DNA from: Bacteroidota bacterium
Lineage (GTDB): Bacteria > Bacteroidota > Ignavibacteria > Ignavibacteriales > Melioribacteraceae
Length of the DNA: 64,000 nt
Direction of reading: 5' to 3'
Assembly (NCBI GenBank): GCA_018829205.1
Contig: JAHJUE010000010.1
Span: 62,001 to 126,000, forward strand
Shown: positions 9,443-17,325 of the stretch, in pieces
How positions within the stretch are numbered: the first letter of the stretch is position 1
Layout of the letters: each line of letters opens with the position of its first letter
The notes under the pieces: generated by a model
What the model was told of the DNA's origin: nothing
The model's input: the letters and a program-made list of their open reading frames with translations, nothing else
Database searches by the model: none
Translations under genes and position numbers: made by a program

Positions 9443-9834
9443 TATCCGCCTCCTTTAATTACTTTTTGCATATTTCTGTAGTAAGCGTTTAACTTTCTGG
9501 CGGCAAATTTGAACATGATTGTATTTTCCGCCATCTCAGCCATTTCTTTATCGATATCAACATTATTGATTCCTGAATTGCTTACCGCGTTCTTATCATT
9601 AACAACGTTTATTTTATTATCAGCAGGTCTTTCAATTTCGTTCATTGTGATATGTTTTGAGGATGTAATTTTAACAGATGCATTGGCGTCGTTCTCGAGA
9701 AAATCCTTAAACTCAATATCTTTTCTCTGGTAACCTATCGTACCTGCATTAGCTATATTTTTGCTGATCACTTTTTGTTTAAGCGATGTATAATCCAGCA
9801 AATTTTTTAATTGATCAACGTTAGTCTTCGGCAT
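9442..9834 (-). CDS. flgB: Flagellar basal-body rod protein FlgB
   Basis: Proximal rod subunit, 130 residues. It shows the rod N-terminal pattern LLDYTSLKQKVISKNIANAG followed by GYQRKDIEF, and the C-terminal helix VDIDKEMAEMAENTIMF that ends in YRNMQKVIKGG. It is the first gene of the flgB-to-flgD operon. A -24/-12-like promoter lies 28-43 bp upstream, and palindrome half-sites lie further up (see separate entries), so expression probably depends on σ54 and the nearby activator. Confidence 0.95.
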   Translation of the reverse strand: MPKTNVDQLKNLLDYTSLKQKVISKNIANAGTIGYQRKDIEFKDFLENDANASVKITSSKHITMNEIERPADNKINVVNDKNAVSNSGINNVDIDKEMAEMAENTIMFKFAARKLNAYYRNMQKVIKGGG

Positions 9835-9861
9835 AGTTTTGACTTTTTTTTATAATGAAGA

Positions 9862-9878
9862 GTCAAAACTAATGCCAG
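9862..9878 (-). promoter_or_regulatory. σ54-like -24/-12 promoter of flgB operon (site A)
   Basis: On the minus strand CTGGCATTAGTTTTGAC: a TGGCA -24 block and TTGA at the -12 position with σ54 spacing (12 bp from TGGC to TTGAC). The expected start point is about 15-20 bp before the flgB ATG. The usual C at -12 is A here. The same arrangement recurs at 17207, 48069 and 59086. Assignment to σ54 is inference from spacing, neighbours and the σ54 activator gene nearby. Confidence 0.55.
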
Positions 9879-9895
9879 TGGTAAATTGTGTAATT

Positions 9896-9943
9896 TTGGT
9901 TAAAAAGAATGGTATTTTTATAATAATTGGCTAAATATGAACA
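9896..9943 (-). promoter_or_regulatory. Candidate activator half-sites upstream of flgB
   Basis: Two half-sites, TTGGTTAA (9896-9903) and TTGGCTAA (9927-9934), lie 31 bp apart, upstream of promoter A. The second extends into a degenerate copy of the 16-bp palindrome seen at 17271, 48142 and 59212 (10 of 16 positions). Its centre is about 60 bp upstream of the -24 element, a normal distance for an enhancer-binding protein. Confidence 0.4.
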
Positions 9944-9951
9944 GGTGATAA

Positions 9952-10197
9952 TTATTCTTCATTATAATCAAGAATTACTGATTTTGTTTCGCCGCAGGAG
10001 CAAACGAATTTTATTTCTTTGATATTATCGTTCGCATCTTTTTTAAGAATAATTTTTATTCCTTCATGACTGTCTTCTTCAATTGAAATTTTTGACGAGC
10101 CAGTAATTTTAGCGTCTTCGGCTTTAATTAGGTTTTTACTTACAAGTTTTGAATAACCGATTTCTCTATATACTATGTCTTGAAATTCTTCTTTCAT
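9952..10197 (-). CDS. Small CxC protein at the end of the chemotaxis operon, unknown function
   Basis: An 81-residue ORF starting 2 bp after cheB. I do not recognise the family. The first 45 residues are charged and helical (MKEEFQDIVYREIGYSKLV); the rest looks like beta strands, and a C-x-C-G motif (FVCSCGETKSV) sits near residue 70. Two cysteines are too few for a classical zinc ribbon in a monomer, so a dimeric metal site or a redox-active pair is possible. It is the last gene of the che operon, 117 bp before flgB. Its link to chemotaxis is by position only. Confidence 0.7.
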   Translation of the reverse strand: MKEEFQDIVYREIGYSKLVSKNLIKAEDAKITGSSKISIEEDSHEGIKIILKKDANDNIKEIKFVCSCGETKSVILDYNEE

Positions 10198-10199
10198 TT

Positions 10200-11267
10200 T
10201 TATATTGCCTTATTTATAATTTCCGGAATTTTATCTAATGACGCAATTACATCGGCATAACCGGCATCCACAATTGCTTTTGGCATACCGTAAACTATGC
10301 AGGAATTTTCATCCTGAGCTATGCAATAACCGCCTAATTGTTTTAAATGTTTTATGCCTTCGGCTCCGTCTTTTCCCATGCCAGTCATAATTACTCCAAG
10401 AGTATGTTTCCCGTATACTTCCAATACCGAATTGAGCATAACATCCACTGACGGACGGTGCAATGTATCAGCTGGAGTATCACTTATATTAATATAGACT
10501 TTGCCGCTTATATTTTTATTCAGTTTCATATGGAAGCCGCCCGGAGCTAAATACACAGTCCCGTTTTTAACTTCTTCCCTATCTTCAGCTTCTTTTACAG
10601 ATATAACGCTTAAATTGTTCAGTCTATCGGCCAGCGATTTTGTAAATTTAGGAGGCATATGCTGAACAATAAAGATGGGCAGATTACAATTTTCTTTTAT
10701 TACGGGAATTACTTTCTGCAGTGATAACGGCCCGCCTGTTGAAATGCCCAATGCAATAGCTTTAAATGCAAAACGCGGCAGACTTCCAGTAGATTTATGT
10801 TTTATTGGCAATTCCTCACCGGAACCGACACCTCTGATTTTTTGAAGTCTTGAAGTAAGCGCTTTATTCTTAACAAGAGTTTTAATTTTTCTGATTAACT
10901 CTTCTTTAATATTTACAATATTAACACTTACGAAAGACATTTCTTTAGGGATAAAATCAACGGCTCCAAGTTCCAAAGCTTTCAGAGTTGCTTCCGCACC
11001 GTCAGTCGTCAAAGAACTTACCATAATAACCTGGGTAGGACATTCCGCCATAATTTTTTTAAGAGCAGTTAGTCCGTCCATTCTGGGCATTTCAATATCC
11101 AACGTAACAACATCAGGTTTAACTGATTTAACGAGTTCAAAACCTTCCAATCCGTCTTTTGCCGTACCCACAATTTCAATATCAGGATCCGAAGCAAGAA
11201 TAATAGAAAGAGATTTCCGCATAAACGCGGAATCGTCAATTACTACGGCTCTAATTTTATTTGTCAA
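10200..11267 (-). CDS. cheB: Chemotaxis protein-glutamate methylesterase CheB
   Basis: CheB removes methyl groups from, and deamidates, chemoreceptors when phosphorylated by CheA. The 355-residue protein has a receiver domain (DD at 11-12, phospho-acceptor D57, K108) and a C-terminal esterase domain with catalytic S176 in GISTGGP, H203 in VQHMPP and D300 in MTGMGKDGAEG. The start is TTG at 11267, overlapping the cheA stop by 4 bp (TTGA), which suggests coupled translation. It pairs with cheR in the same operon. Confidence 0.96.
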   Translation of the reverse strand: MTNKIRAVVIDDSAFMRKSLSIILASDPDIEIVGTAKDGLEGFELVKSVKPDVVTLDIEMPRMDGLTALKKIMAECPTQVIMVSSLTTDGAEATLKALELGAVDFIPKEMSFVSVNIVNIKEELIRKIKTLVKNKALTSRLQKIRGVGSGEELPIKHKSTGSLPRFAFKAIALGISTGGPLSLQKVIPVIKENCNLPIFIVQHMPPKFTKSLADRLNNLSVISVKEAEDREEVKNGTVYLAPGGFHMKLNKNISGKVYINISDTPADTLHRPSVDVMLNSVLEVYGKHTLGVIMTGMGKDGAEGIKHLKQLGGYCIAQDENSCIVYGMPKAIVDAGYADVIASLDKIPEIINKAI

Positions 11268-13237
11268 TTTTTATCCAATAGTTTATGAACAAGCTCAGCA
11301 ATATCCACAATCATAACAACTTTTCCGTCTCCCATAATGGTTGAGCCGGCAACTCCTTCAATGTTTCCCAAATAGCTGCCAAGAGTTTTAATCACAATTT
11401 CTTTTTGACCAACCAATTCATCAACCGTAATGCCGAAACGTTTTTCAGCAATTCCAACAATGACAACAAACTGCCAATTTTTATCCTTACCGTTGCCGTT
11501 AGCAGAATATAATAATTTATCAATACTTATCAGCGGATGCACGGTATCGCGCAATTTAATACAAGGTGTTTGATTGACTTTATAAATTTGGTTTTTAGGA
11601 ATTCTAACTACTTCTACTACCGAATTAAGAGGTATTACAACTGTTTCATGAGAAATTTCAACAAGCAATCCCTGTATAATCGCTAATGTTAACGGGAGTT
11701 TAATAATTATTTTTGATCCTTTGCCGACTTCCGATTCAATATTAATAATGCCTCTTAATTTAGCGACATTGGTTTTAACCACGTCCATACCAACGCCTCT
11801 GCCGGAAACATTGGTGACTATTTCGGCTGTAGAAAAGCCGGGGGCAAAAATTAAATTATATGTTTCAACTTTAGAAAGTTCTTTTGCTTTTTCTGCGGAA
11901 ATTATTCCTTTGCTGATCGCTTTAGCTTTTATTTTTTCGGGATCAATTCCAAAGCCGTCATCCTGAATCGTAATAATTATATTATTTCCTTCATGTTCAG
12001 CTGAAAGCGTTACCGTTCCTTGCGGATTTTTACCGGCTGCTTTTCTTACTTCGGGTGATTCAATTCCGTGGTCAATGGCATTTCTTACAAGGTGAACAAG
12101 AGGATCGTTTATTTCTTCAATTAATGTTTTGTCAAGTTCGGTGTCTTCACCGTTTATTACAAGCTGAATATCTTTTTTAAGATCCTTGCTTAAATCGCGC
12201 ACCAATCTCGGAAAGCGGTTAAACACCTTACCGATTCTAATCATTCTTGTTTTCATTACAGCAAGCTGCAGTTCGGTAGTCATCAAATCAATATGCCTGC
12301 TTGTTTCGGCAAGGTCTCTTGAAATTTTTGATCCTTCAAATTCAAGACTAACTTCATGCGTAATTTGAGATAATCTGTTTCTTCCAAGCACAAGTTCCTG
12401 AACAAAATTCAACAACTCATCCAAACGTTCAACATCAACGCGAATTGAATTTTCCCCTTTCTTAACAGAGGCGGTTTTAGATTCGGCTTGCGAAATATTA
12501 ACATCGGGTATAGATTTATTTGCTTCTTCAATTTCTTCATCAGCTTCAATTTCATCTTCAATTTCATTATCATCATAAGTTTCAGTCTGAAGTATAATTT
12601 CTTCGGGATTTATTTCATCCTTTATTTCTTCCTCTTCGGAAACATTTTGATTTTTAGCTGTTTTCTTTTTCGAAACTGTTTTTTTAGTTACTTTAGATTT
12701 AGCATCGGTTTTTTTAGAAACAGTTTTTTTTGTTTCAGCTTTTTTTACATCAGCTTTTTTAGAGGCGACTTTACCTTTTTTAGCAGTAACTTTAACATCG
12801 CCGTTGCCGCCGCTTTCAAGATCATTAATTATTGCAATTAATTCATCCAAGGAATTTTGAATATTACAATCTTCATTTTTCTGGTTTTCAATAACTGTAA
12901 GAAGCTGACGCAGATTATCATATGCATGGAGTATGCCATCCATAATTCGGCCGTTAACCTTTGCTTCCCCTTTTCTAAGTTTGTTAAGAATATCTTCGAG
13001 ATGATGAGTTAGATTTTGAAGTTTTACCAAACCGAGAAATCCCGAAGTTCCTTTAATTGTATGAAAAGAGCGGAAGATTTCGTTTAACAAATCCGCATCG
13101 TCCGGACGTTTTTCAATTTCAACCAAATCCAAATCAAGTTTCTCAAAAATTTCGTTTGTTTCAATAACGAAACCTTCAAAGATTTCCTGCATATCAGGAT
13201 CATTCAACAATGCATAGTCTACAGTTAAAGTTTCCAT
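11264..13237 (-). CDS. cheA: Chemotaxis histidine kinase CheA
   Basis: CheA phosphorylates CheY and CheB in response to receptors. Order of domains: HPt (about 10-110) with phospho-accepting H59 in FHTIKGTSGF; a linker (about 145-255); dimerisation P3 helices (about 265-330); HATPase (about 335-510, with NAIDHGIE and GRGVGMDVV); and the CheW-like regulatory domain (about 515-655). No clear P2 CheY-binding domain is visible. In its place is a very Lys/Ala/Thr-rich stretch made of repeats such as TKKTVSKK, resembling histone H1 tails, followed by an acidic stretch. No separate cheW is seen in the window. Confidence 0.95.
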   Translation of the reverse strand: METLTVDYALLNDPDMQEIFEGFVIETNEIFEKLDLDLVEIEKRPDDADLLNEIFRSFHTIKGTSGFLGLVKLQNLTHHLEDILNKLRKGEAKVNGRIMDGILHAYDNLRQLLTVIENQKNEDCNIQNSLDELIAIINDLESGGNGDVKVTAKKGKVASKKADVKKAETKKTVSKKTDAKSKVTKKTVSKKKTAKNQNVSEEEEIKDEINPEEIILQTETYDDNEIEDEIEADEEIEEANKSIPDVNISQAESKTASVKKGENSIRVDVERLDELLNFVQELVLGRNRLSQITHEVSLEFEGSKISRDLAETSRHIDLMTTELQLAVMKTRMIRIGKVFNRFPRLVRDLSKDLKKDIQLVINGEDTELDKTLIEEINDPLVHLVRNAIDHGIESPEVRKAAGKNPQGTVTLSAEHEGNNIIITIQDDGFGIDPEKIKAKAISKGIISAEKAKELSKVETYNLIFAPGFSTAEIVTNVSGRGVGMDVVKTNVAKLRGIINIESEVGKGSKIIIKLPLTLAIIQGLLVEISHETVVIPLNSVVEVVRIPKNQIYKVNQTPCIKLRDTVHPLISIDKLLYSANGNGKDKNWQFVVIVGIAEKRFGITVDELVGQKEIVIKTLGSYLGNIEGVAGSTIMGDGKVVMIVDIAELVHKLLDKN

Positions 13238-13243
13238 TTTCCT

Positions 13244-14008
13244 CTAAGAGAATAATTTATCAATTTCTTCTTGCGAAGCTACCTGTTTCTGATCAGAAAT
13301 AATTTGATCAACTTCCTGCTGTTTATGTTCTCTGTCAATATAGGAAGCGTTCCCGTCAAAATGCGTTGATTCCGAGTCTTCCCATTTCATACTGCCGAAT
13401 TCTTTTTTTAGGTCCGAGCTATCAATTTCTTTTACTAATCCGGTAAGTCTTGTATTAACCGATTCAATTAAATGATTTACCGCGCTTAATTGCTGCGAAG
13501 TAATATCCTGAACCTGAAGCGACATTGTAATTTTAAATGCATCGTTGCTTATTTTAGCGAGTACTTCTCTTACAATATTAAAGGTATCATCATAAGTTGA
13601 AATAGTTTTGTATTCATTAAGCAATTCAATAACCTTATCGTTTTTTTCTACATGTTTAATTATTTCATTAAACTTGTCATCACGAGTTTGGTTGAGTTCA
13701 AGGATTTTTGTTATTGCCTGTTCTATATCATTAAGCTCGTTTGAAATTTCATCGACAAGATCGAGGATTTCCGTTGTTGCAAGTTCGGTAGCGCTTGTTA
13801 CATTATTAATCTGGTTCGAAACTTTTGGCATCTGATTAGTGCTGTCCGAAATAGATGTATTAATGTTTTCGAGAAGCGGAATAATTTCACCCATAAAATC
13901 AATTAAGCTTGTAAGAATAGGCAGAATTCTTTCGCCTACTTTAAAAACCGCTTTCAGATCATCTATTTTCCCGAAAATTTCTTTCATGTTTTCAGTTTGA
14001 ATACTCAT
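13244..14008 (-). CDS. cheZ: CheZ-like CheY-P phosphatase
   Basis: A 254-residue helical protein. Two features point to CheZ. First, LQVQDITSQQL has the CheZ catalytic pattern D-x-x-x-Q (here D168 and Q172; E. coli D143 and Q147). Second, the last residues ASQEEIDKLFS form an amphipathic peptide after a flexible linker, as in the CheZ C-terminus that binds CheY; it is also nearly the FliM N-terminal CheY-binding motif. The long N-terminal helices (about 10-130) would make the four-helix dimer. It lies between cheY and cheA. Overall similarity to enteric CheZ is low, so this is a family-level call. Confidence 0.8.
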   Translation of the reverse strand: MSIQTENMKEIFGKIDDLKAVFKVGERILPILTSLIDFMGEIIPLLENINTSISDSTNQMPKVSNQINNVTSATELATTEILDLVDEISNELNDIEQAITKILELNQTRDDKFNEIIKHVEKNDKVIELLNEYKTISTYDDTFNIVREVLAKISNDAFKITMSLQVQDITSQQLSAVNHLIESVNTRLTGLVKEIDSSDLKKEFGSMKWEDSESTHFDGNASYIDREHKQQEVDQIISDQKQVASQEEIDKLFS

Positions 14009-14018
14009 TGTATTTCCC

Positions 14019-14399
14019 TTATGAAATGTTTGCTAAAACCTGGTCTAATTTTTCTTTTAGTACCTGAGGCGTAAACGGTTTAACAACATAGTTATTAACT
14101 TTTGCCTGTAATGCTTGAACAATATCTTCTTTAACTCCGCGTGTTGTTACCATTAGAATAGGCATATTTCCTAATTTCGCATCACCGCGTATGGCCTGAC
14201 TTAATTCCAAACCCGACATTACAGGCATGTTCCAATCTGTGATTACAAAATTTATGGATGAATCAGCAGCCAGTTTTGAAAGTGCGTCTTTACCGTCGCT
14301 TGCTTCAACAACATTAGTGTAACCAAGGGTTTTCAATGAATTGTTAACAATCCTTCGCATTGTAACAGAGTCATCGACGACTAAAAATTTCAACTCCAT
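14019..14399 (-). CDS. cheY: Chemotaxis response regulator CheY
   Basis: A single-domain receiver of 126 residues with the acid pair D9 D10, phospho-acceptor D55 in VITDWNMP, T85/T86 and K107 in VVKPFT. ITDWNMPVMSGLEL and the C-terminal helix are typical of true CheY, the diffusible signal that binds the motor switch. It lies next to the CheZ-like gene and 17 bp after a second receiver gene; of the two, this one looks more like motor-binding CheY. Confidence 0.92.
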   Translation of the reverse strand: MELKFLVVDDSVTMRRIVNNSLKTLGYTNVVEASDGKDALSKLAADSSINFVITDWNMPVMSGLELSQAIRGDAKLGNMPILMVTTRGVKEDIVQALQAKVNNYVVKPFTPQVLKEKLDQVLANIS

Positions 14400-14415
14400 T
14401 GATATTCCTCTTATA

Positions 14416-14781
14416 TTAGTTTAAATATTTCGCAACTTCGTATTGAATTCTTTTCGGGTCAAACGGTTTTACAAGATATGAGTTTGCCCCGCAGCTCATT
14501 CCCTTTTCTATCTCCTCGCTTCCGGCAAGAGAAGAAAGAATAATAATTGGTAATTCCACATAATCCTGATTTTGTCGAATAGATTTTATTAGTTCAAATC
14601 CGTCAAGGTTCGGCATATTCAGATCTGTGATAATCAAATCAATTTTTTTAGCAGGCAGCTGTTCAATAGCTTCCATACCGTCTTTAGCGGCTACAACTTC
14701 AAACCCCTGCATGGTAAGTGAAAAAGCAACAAATTTTCTAATTGTCGGAGAATCATCCGCAATTAAGATCACCTTTTTCAT
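14416..14781 (-). CDS. Second CheY-like single-domain response regulator
   Basis: A 121-residue receiver with D9 D10, phospho-acceptor D53 in IITDLNMPNLDG, the S83/S84 switch position and K105 in YLVKPFDP. No output domain. It shares the operon with cheR and the other cheY. Two CheYs in one system often divide the work: one signals the motor and the other acts as phosphate sink or serves another target. Which applies here cannot be seen from the sequence. Confidence 0.9.
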   Translation of the reverse strand: MKKVILIADDSPTIRKFVAFSLTMQGFEVVAAKDGMEAIEQLPAKKIDLIITDLNMPNLDGFELIKSIRQNQDYVELPIIILSSLAGSEEIEKGMSCGANSYLVKPFDPKRIQYEVAKYLN

Positions 14782-14788
14782 TTATTTA

Positions 14789-15700
14789 TTACTCCTTTTT
14801 ATATCCAATTGTTTTGGGGAAACTGGCAAGTTTAAATGCTTTCGATATTCCGTGAAGAGTTTCAGAATATCCGATAAACAAATAGCCGTTTTTATTTAAC
14901 GAGTTATATAGCTGCGAAACAACTTGTACTTTTGATTTTAAGTCAAAATAGATTAATACATTCGCGCAGAAAATTACATCGAAACCTGTCATTGATTTCA
15001 TAGCCATTTGATCGTATAAGTTAAGCATCTTAAATGTAGCCATATTTCTAATTTGAGGATCAAGATGATAATTGGAACCGTCCTGTTTAAAATATTTTTT
15101 CATATAATATGAAGGTGTATTTCTGACGGCATATTCTTTAAATACCCCGCTTCTAGCTGTTTCTATTACTTGATAATTAATATCGGTACCAACTACCTCA
15201 AGACTTAAGCCAGGATATTTAGGTTTTATCATTTCGTTAAAAGCCATTGCAATTGAATAGGCTTCTTCTCCTGATGAAGATGCCGCGCTCCAAATTCTAA
15301 TTTTATTTTTATTAATTTTTAACGGTGAATTTAGAATTTCCGGAATAATCATTGTAACAAGAGCGTCAAGCTGAGGCTGATTCCTGAAGAAAAACGTTTC
15401 ATTAATTGTAATTACTTCATACAAGTATTTTAATTCGTCTGACTTACGGGGATTAAATTTTACATATTCAAGATATTTTTCGAAAGTATCTATTTTTAAA
15501 AAAGCTATTCTTTTTTGAAGACGGCTTTCCAGAAGATATTTTTTATTATCCTGAAAATAAATTCCGCATTGATCGTAAATTAATTTCCGCCAATCTTCAA
15601 ATGTTTTATCGGTAAGTTTATTACCCGTACCGTTATTTCCGAAAGAAAAATTTAATGCCGGACGATTACTCTGAAATGTATTAAGAGCGGGTTGGTTCAT
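14789..15700 (-). CDS. cheR: Chemotaxis receptor methyltransferase CheR
   Basis: CheR methylates glutamates of chemoreceptors using S-adenosylmethionine. The 303-residue protein has the N-terminal helical domain (about 30-100, with TINETFFFRN) and a Rossmann methyltransferase domain with the CheR motif RIWSAASSSGEEAYSIAM (about 132-149), VVGTDI, and DVIFCANVLIYFD. The first 30 residues are an extra Asn-rich stretch. Second gene of the che operon, 3 bp after the HEAT protein. Confidence 0.95.
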   Translation of the reverse strand: MNQPALNTFQSNRPALNFSFGNNGTGNKLTDKTFEDWRKLIYDQCGIYFQDNKKYLLESRLQKRIAFLKIDTFEKYLEYVKFNPRKSDELKYLYEVITINETFFFRNQPQLDALVTMIIPEILNSPLKINKNKIRIWSAASSSGEEAYSIAMAFNEMIKPKYPGLSLEVVGTDINYQVIETARSGVFKEYAVRNTPSYYMKKYFKQDGSNYHLDPQIRNMATFKMLNLYDQMAMKSMTGFDVIFCANVLIYFDLKSKVQVVSQLYNSLNKNGYLFIGYSETLHGISKAFKLASFPKTIGYKKE

Positions 15701-15703
15701 GTT

Positions 15704-17098
15704 TTATGCCTTAATTTCTAAATTGTTAATCCCGCGCTGGTTAAGCAACCAGACGGCTTTTTCTTTAACCATTTCTTCAGGGTCATCAGATAATTTTTTC
15801 AAAGTTTCTATTATACGTTCATCTTCAACTTGTTCCAGAATTTCTAGAAGTCTAAGTCTATTCCAGAAGTTATCATCATTTATTATAGTATCTAAAAACA
15901 ATATTGCGGTTTCATAATTGCAGAAAAATAAAAGTTCAATTGAACTTCTTCTAACTTCTTCATCGGGATTATCCAAATTATCGGTAAATACATCGCACAA
16001 ATTTCTCATATTTACGCTTGAAAGCTCTTCTAAAGATTGCTGATCAGATGAAATTAATTCTTTTATTAAATCGAACAATTGTTTTGTATTAACGCTTGAT
16101 TCCCTTAAGCATTCAGTAATTTTGGGGAATACAAGGGCAGGATTTTCAAAAAACTTGGGTTTCAGAAAATAATCAATTTCTTCATCTTGACCGTAAACCT
16201 TTAATGCAGTCTCAATAATATCTTTATCACTAAAAAATGAGATAAGATCCGCGGCGGCTTTTTTATGTTCAAGTTCTCCTTCTACAAGCGTACTTAACAA
16301 TGAGTTTTTCATACTTTCATCAAATGGAACATCAAGTCCGTACCTGTCTTTTAATTCTCTCAGCGATTTAATTGCCGCCCATGCAAGCGCGCCTTTTAAA
16401 TTTTTCAACTCGGATAACAACAAGAAAAACGCTTCTTCGTTTCCTACGGTGCCCAAACTTTCAATCATTGGGAATTTACTGAGATCGTCCACTTCATTAA
16501 ATTTGTTATAAATAAATTTCAGCGATTTTTCGGTTCCTATTTTACCGAGTGATTCAGTAACGGTAGGCTGATAAAGTTCGTTTTCGTTAAACTTGGCTAT
16601 TATTTCGTCTTCAGCCTCTTCGGCTTTAATATTTCCCAAAGCTTCTAAAGCGGCTAAAACAACATTTTCGTTCTGCGAGGTTTTTAACACTTCAACTATT
16701 TCTTTAACGGGTTTCAAATCGCCTATAAGTCCCATTACATCTATAACAAATTTCTTATCATCATCATCGCCTTTTGGCAGATATTCAATCATAGCGTCAA
16801 GCGAATTGATTCCTTTTTTAAGTAAAATTTCCCCGGCGAGGTTTCTAACAGATATATTTTTTGAAGATACAAAAGGGACAACGTATGTTGGGATATCCGG
16901 ATTCTCAGATGATATTAATACGGACGAAACTATATCTCTTACGCCGTTGTCTTCATCCTCTAATTTATTAGTTAATGGTATTACCAATTCCGTTGGTATT
17001 TCTTCAAAAAGGAATTTTTCCGCTGCCGATCTTCTTATAGAGGGATCTTCGGAATTCAATTCATTTATTACCAAAGTAAAATCTGATCCAACTTCCAT
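15704..17098 (-). CDS. HEAT-repeat protein heading the chemotaxis operon
   Basis: A 464-residue protein made of helical HEAT-like repeats along most of its length, for example SEDPSIRRSAAEKFL-type units near the N-terminus and KKLSDDPEEMVKEKAVWLL at the C-terminus. It is acidic and has no signal peptide or membrane segment. HEAT proteins are scaffolds for protein-protein contacts. It opens the che operon directly before cheR (3-bp gap), behind a σ54-like promoter, so a role in assembling or localising the chemotaxis array or basal body is likely (inference). I know no named gene for it. Confidence 0.85.
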   Translation of the reverse strand: MEVGSDFTLVINELNSEDPSIRRSAAEKFLFEEIPTELVIPLTNKLEDEDNGVRDIVSSVLISSENPDIPTYVVPFVSSKNISVRNLAGEILLKKGINSLDAMIEYLPKGDDDDKKFVIDVMGLIGDLKPVKEIVEVLKTSQNENVVLAALEALGNIKAEEAEDEIIAKFNENELYQPTVTESLGKIGTEKSLKFIYNKFNEVDDLSKFPMIESLGTVGNEEAFFLLLSELKNLKGALAWAAIKSLRELKDRYGLDVPFDESMKNSLLSTLVEGELEHKKAAADLISFFSDKDIIETALKVYGQDEEIDYFLKPKFFENPALVFPKITECLRESSVNTKQLFDLIKELISSDQQSLEELSSVNMRNLCDVFTDNLDNPDEEVRRSSIELLFFCNYETAILFLDTIINDDNFWNRLRLLEILEQVEDERIIETLKKLSDDPEEMVKEKAVWLLNQRGINNLEIKA

Positions 17099-17206
17099 AT
17101 TTTTTCCCTTAAAGTGAGAATTTTTTCCCCGATATTTTCAGAGAATTAATTTATGTTTCTATTCCAGAAATACTATCGTATAAAAAACATTTTTTTTTAG
17201 TTATAT

Positions 17207-17222
17207 CTCAATTTAAGTGCCG
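17207..17222 (-). promoter_or_regulatory. σ54-like -24/-12 promoter of the che operon (site B)
   Basis: On the minus strand CGGCACTTAAATTGAG: GGCAC at -24 and TTGA at -12 with σ54 spacing. It lies about 110 bp before the start of the HEAT gene, with the perfect 8+2+8 palindrome (17270-17287) a further 59 bp upstream, centre to -24. The first T of the -24 block is C and the -12 C is A, so the assignment depends on the repeated context. Confidence 0.5.
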
Positions 17223-17269
17223 AAAAAAAACGATATAATTGAATCAATTTCAGATTTTTTGATATAAGA

Positions 17270-17287
17270 ATGGCTAATTTTAGCCAT
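17270..17287. promoter_or_regulatory. Perfect palindrome ATGGCTAA-TT-TTAGCCAT, likely activator binding site
   Basis: Two 8-bp arms, ATGGCTAA and TTAGCCAT, separated by TT, in the 227-bp gap between the σ54 activator gene and the HEAT/che operon. It matches the palindromes at 48142 and 59212. Position relative to promoter B fits an upstream activating sequence for an NtrC-type protein. The activator encoded immediately beyond it (17326-18717) is the natural candidate. Confidence 0.6.
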
Positions 17288-17325
17288 GTGGGTAAATGAG
17301 ATTTAGGTTGGTCTAATATAAAAAG

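Noticed and set aside
16593-17117. 174-codon plus-strand ORF
   Set aside because: It is antisense to the HEAT protein; the Ser/Ile-rich composition is what the opposite strand of acidic HEAT repeats produces.
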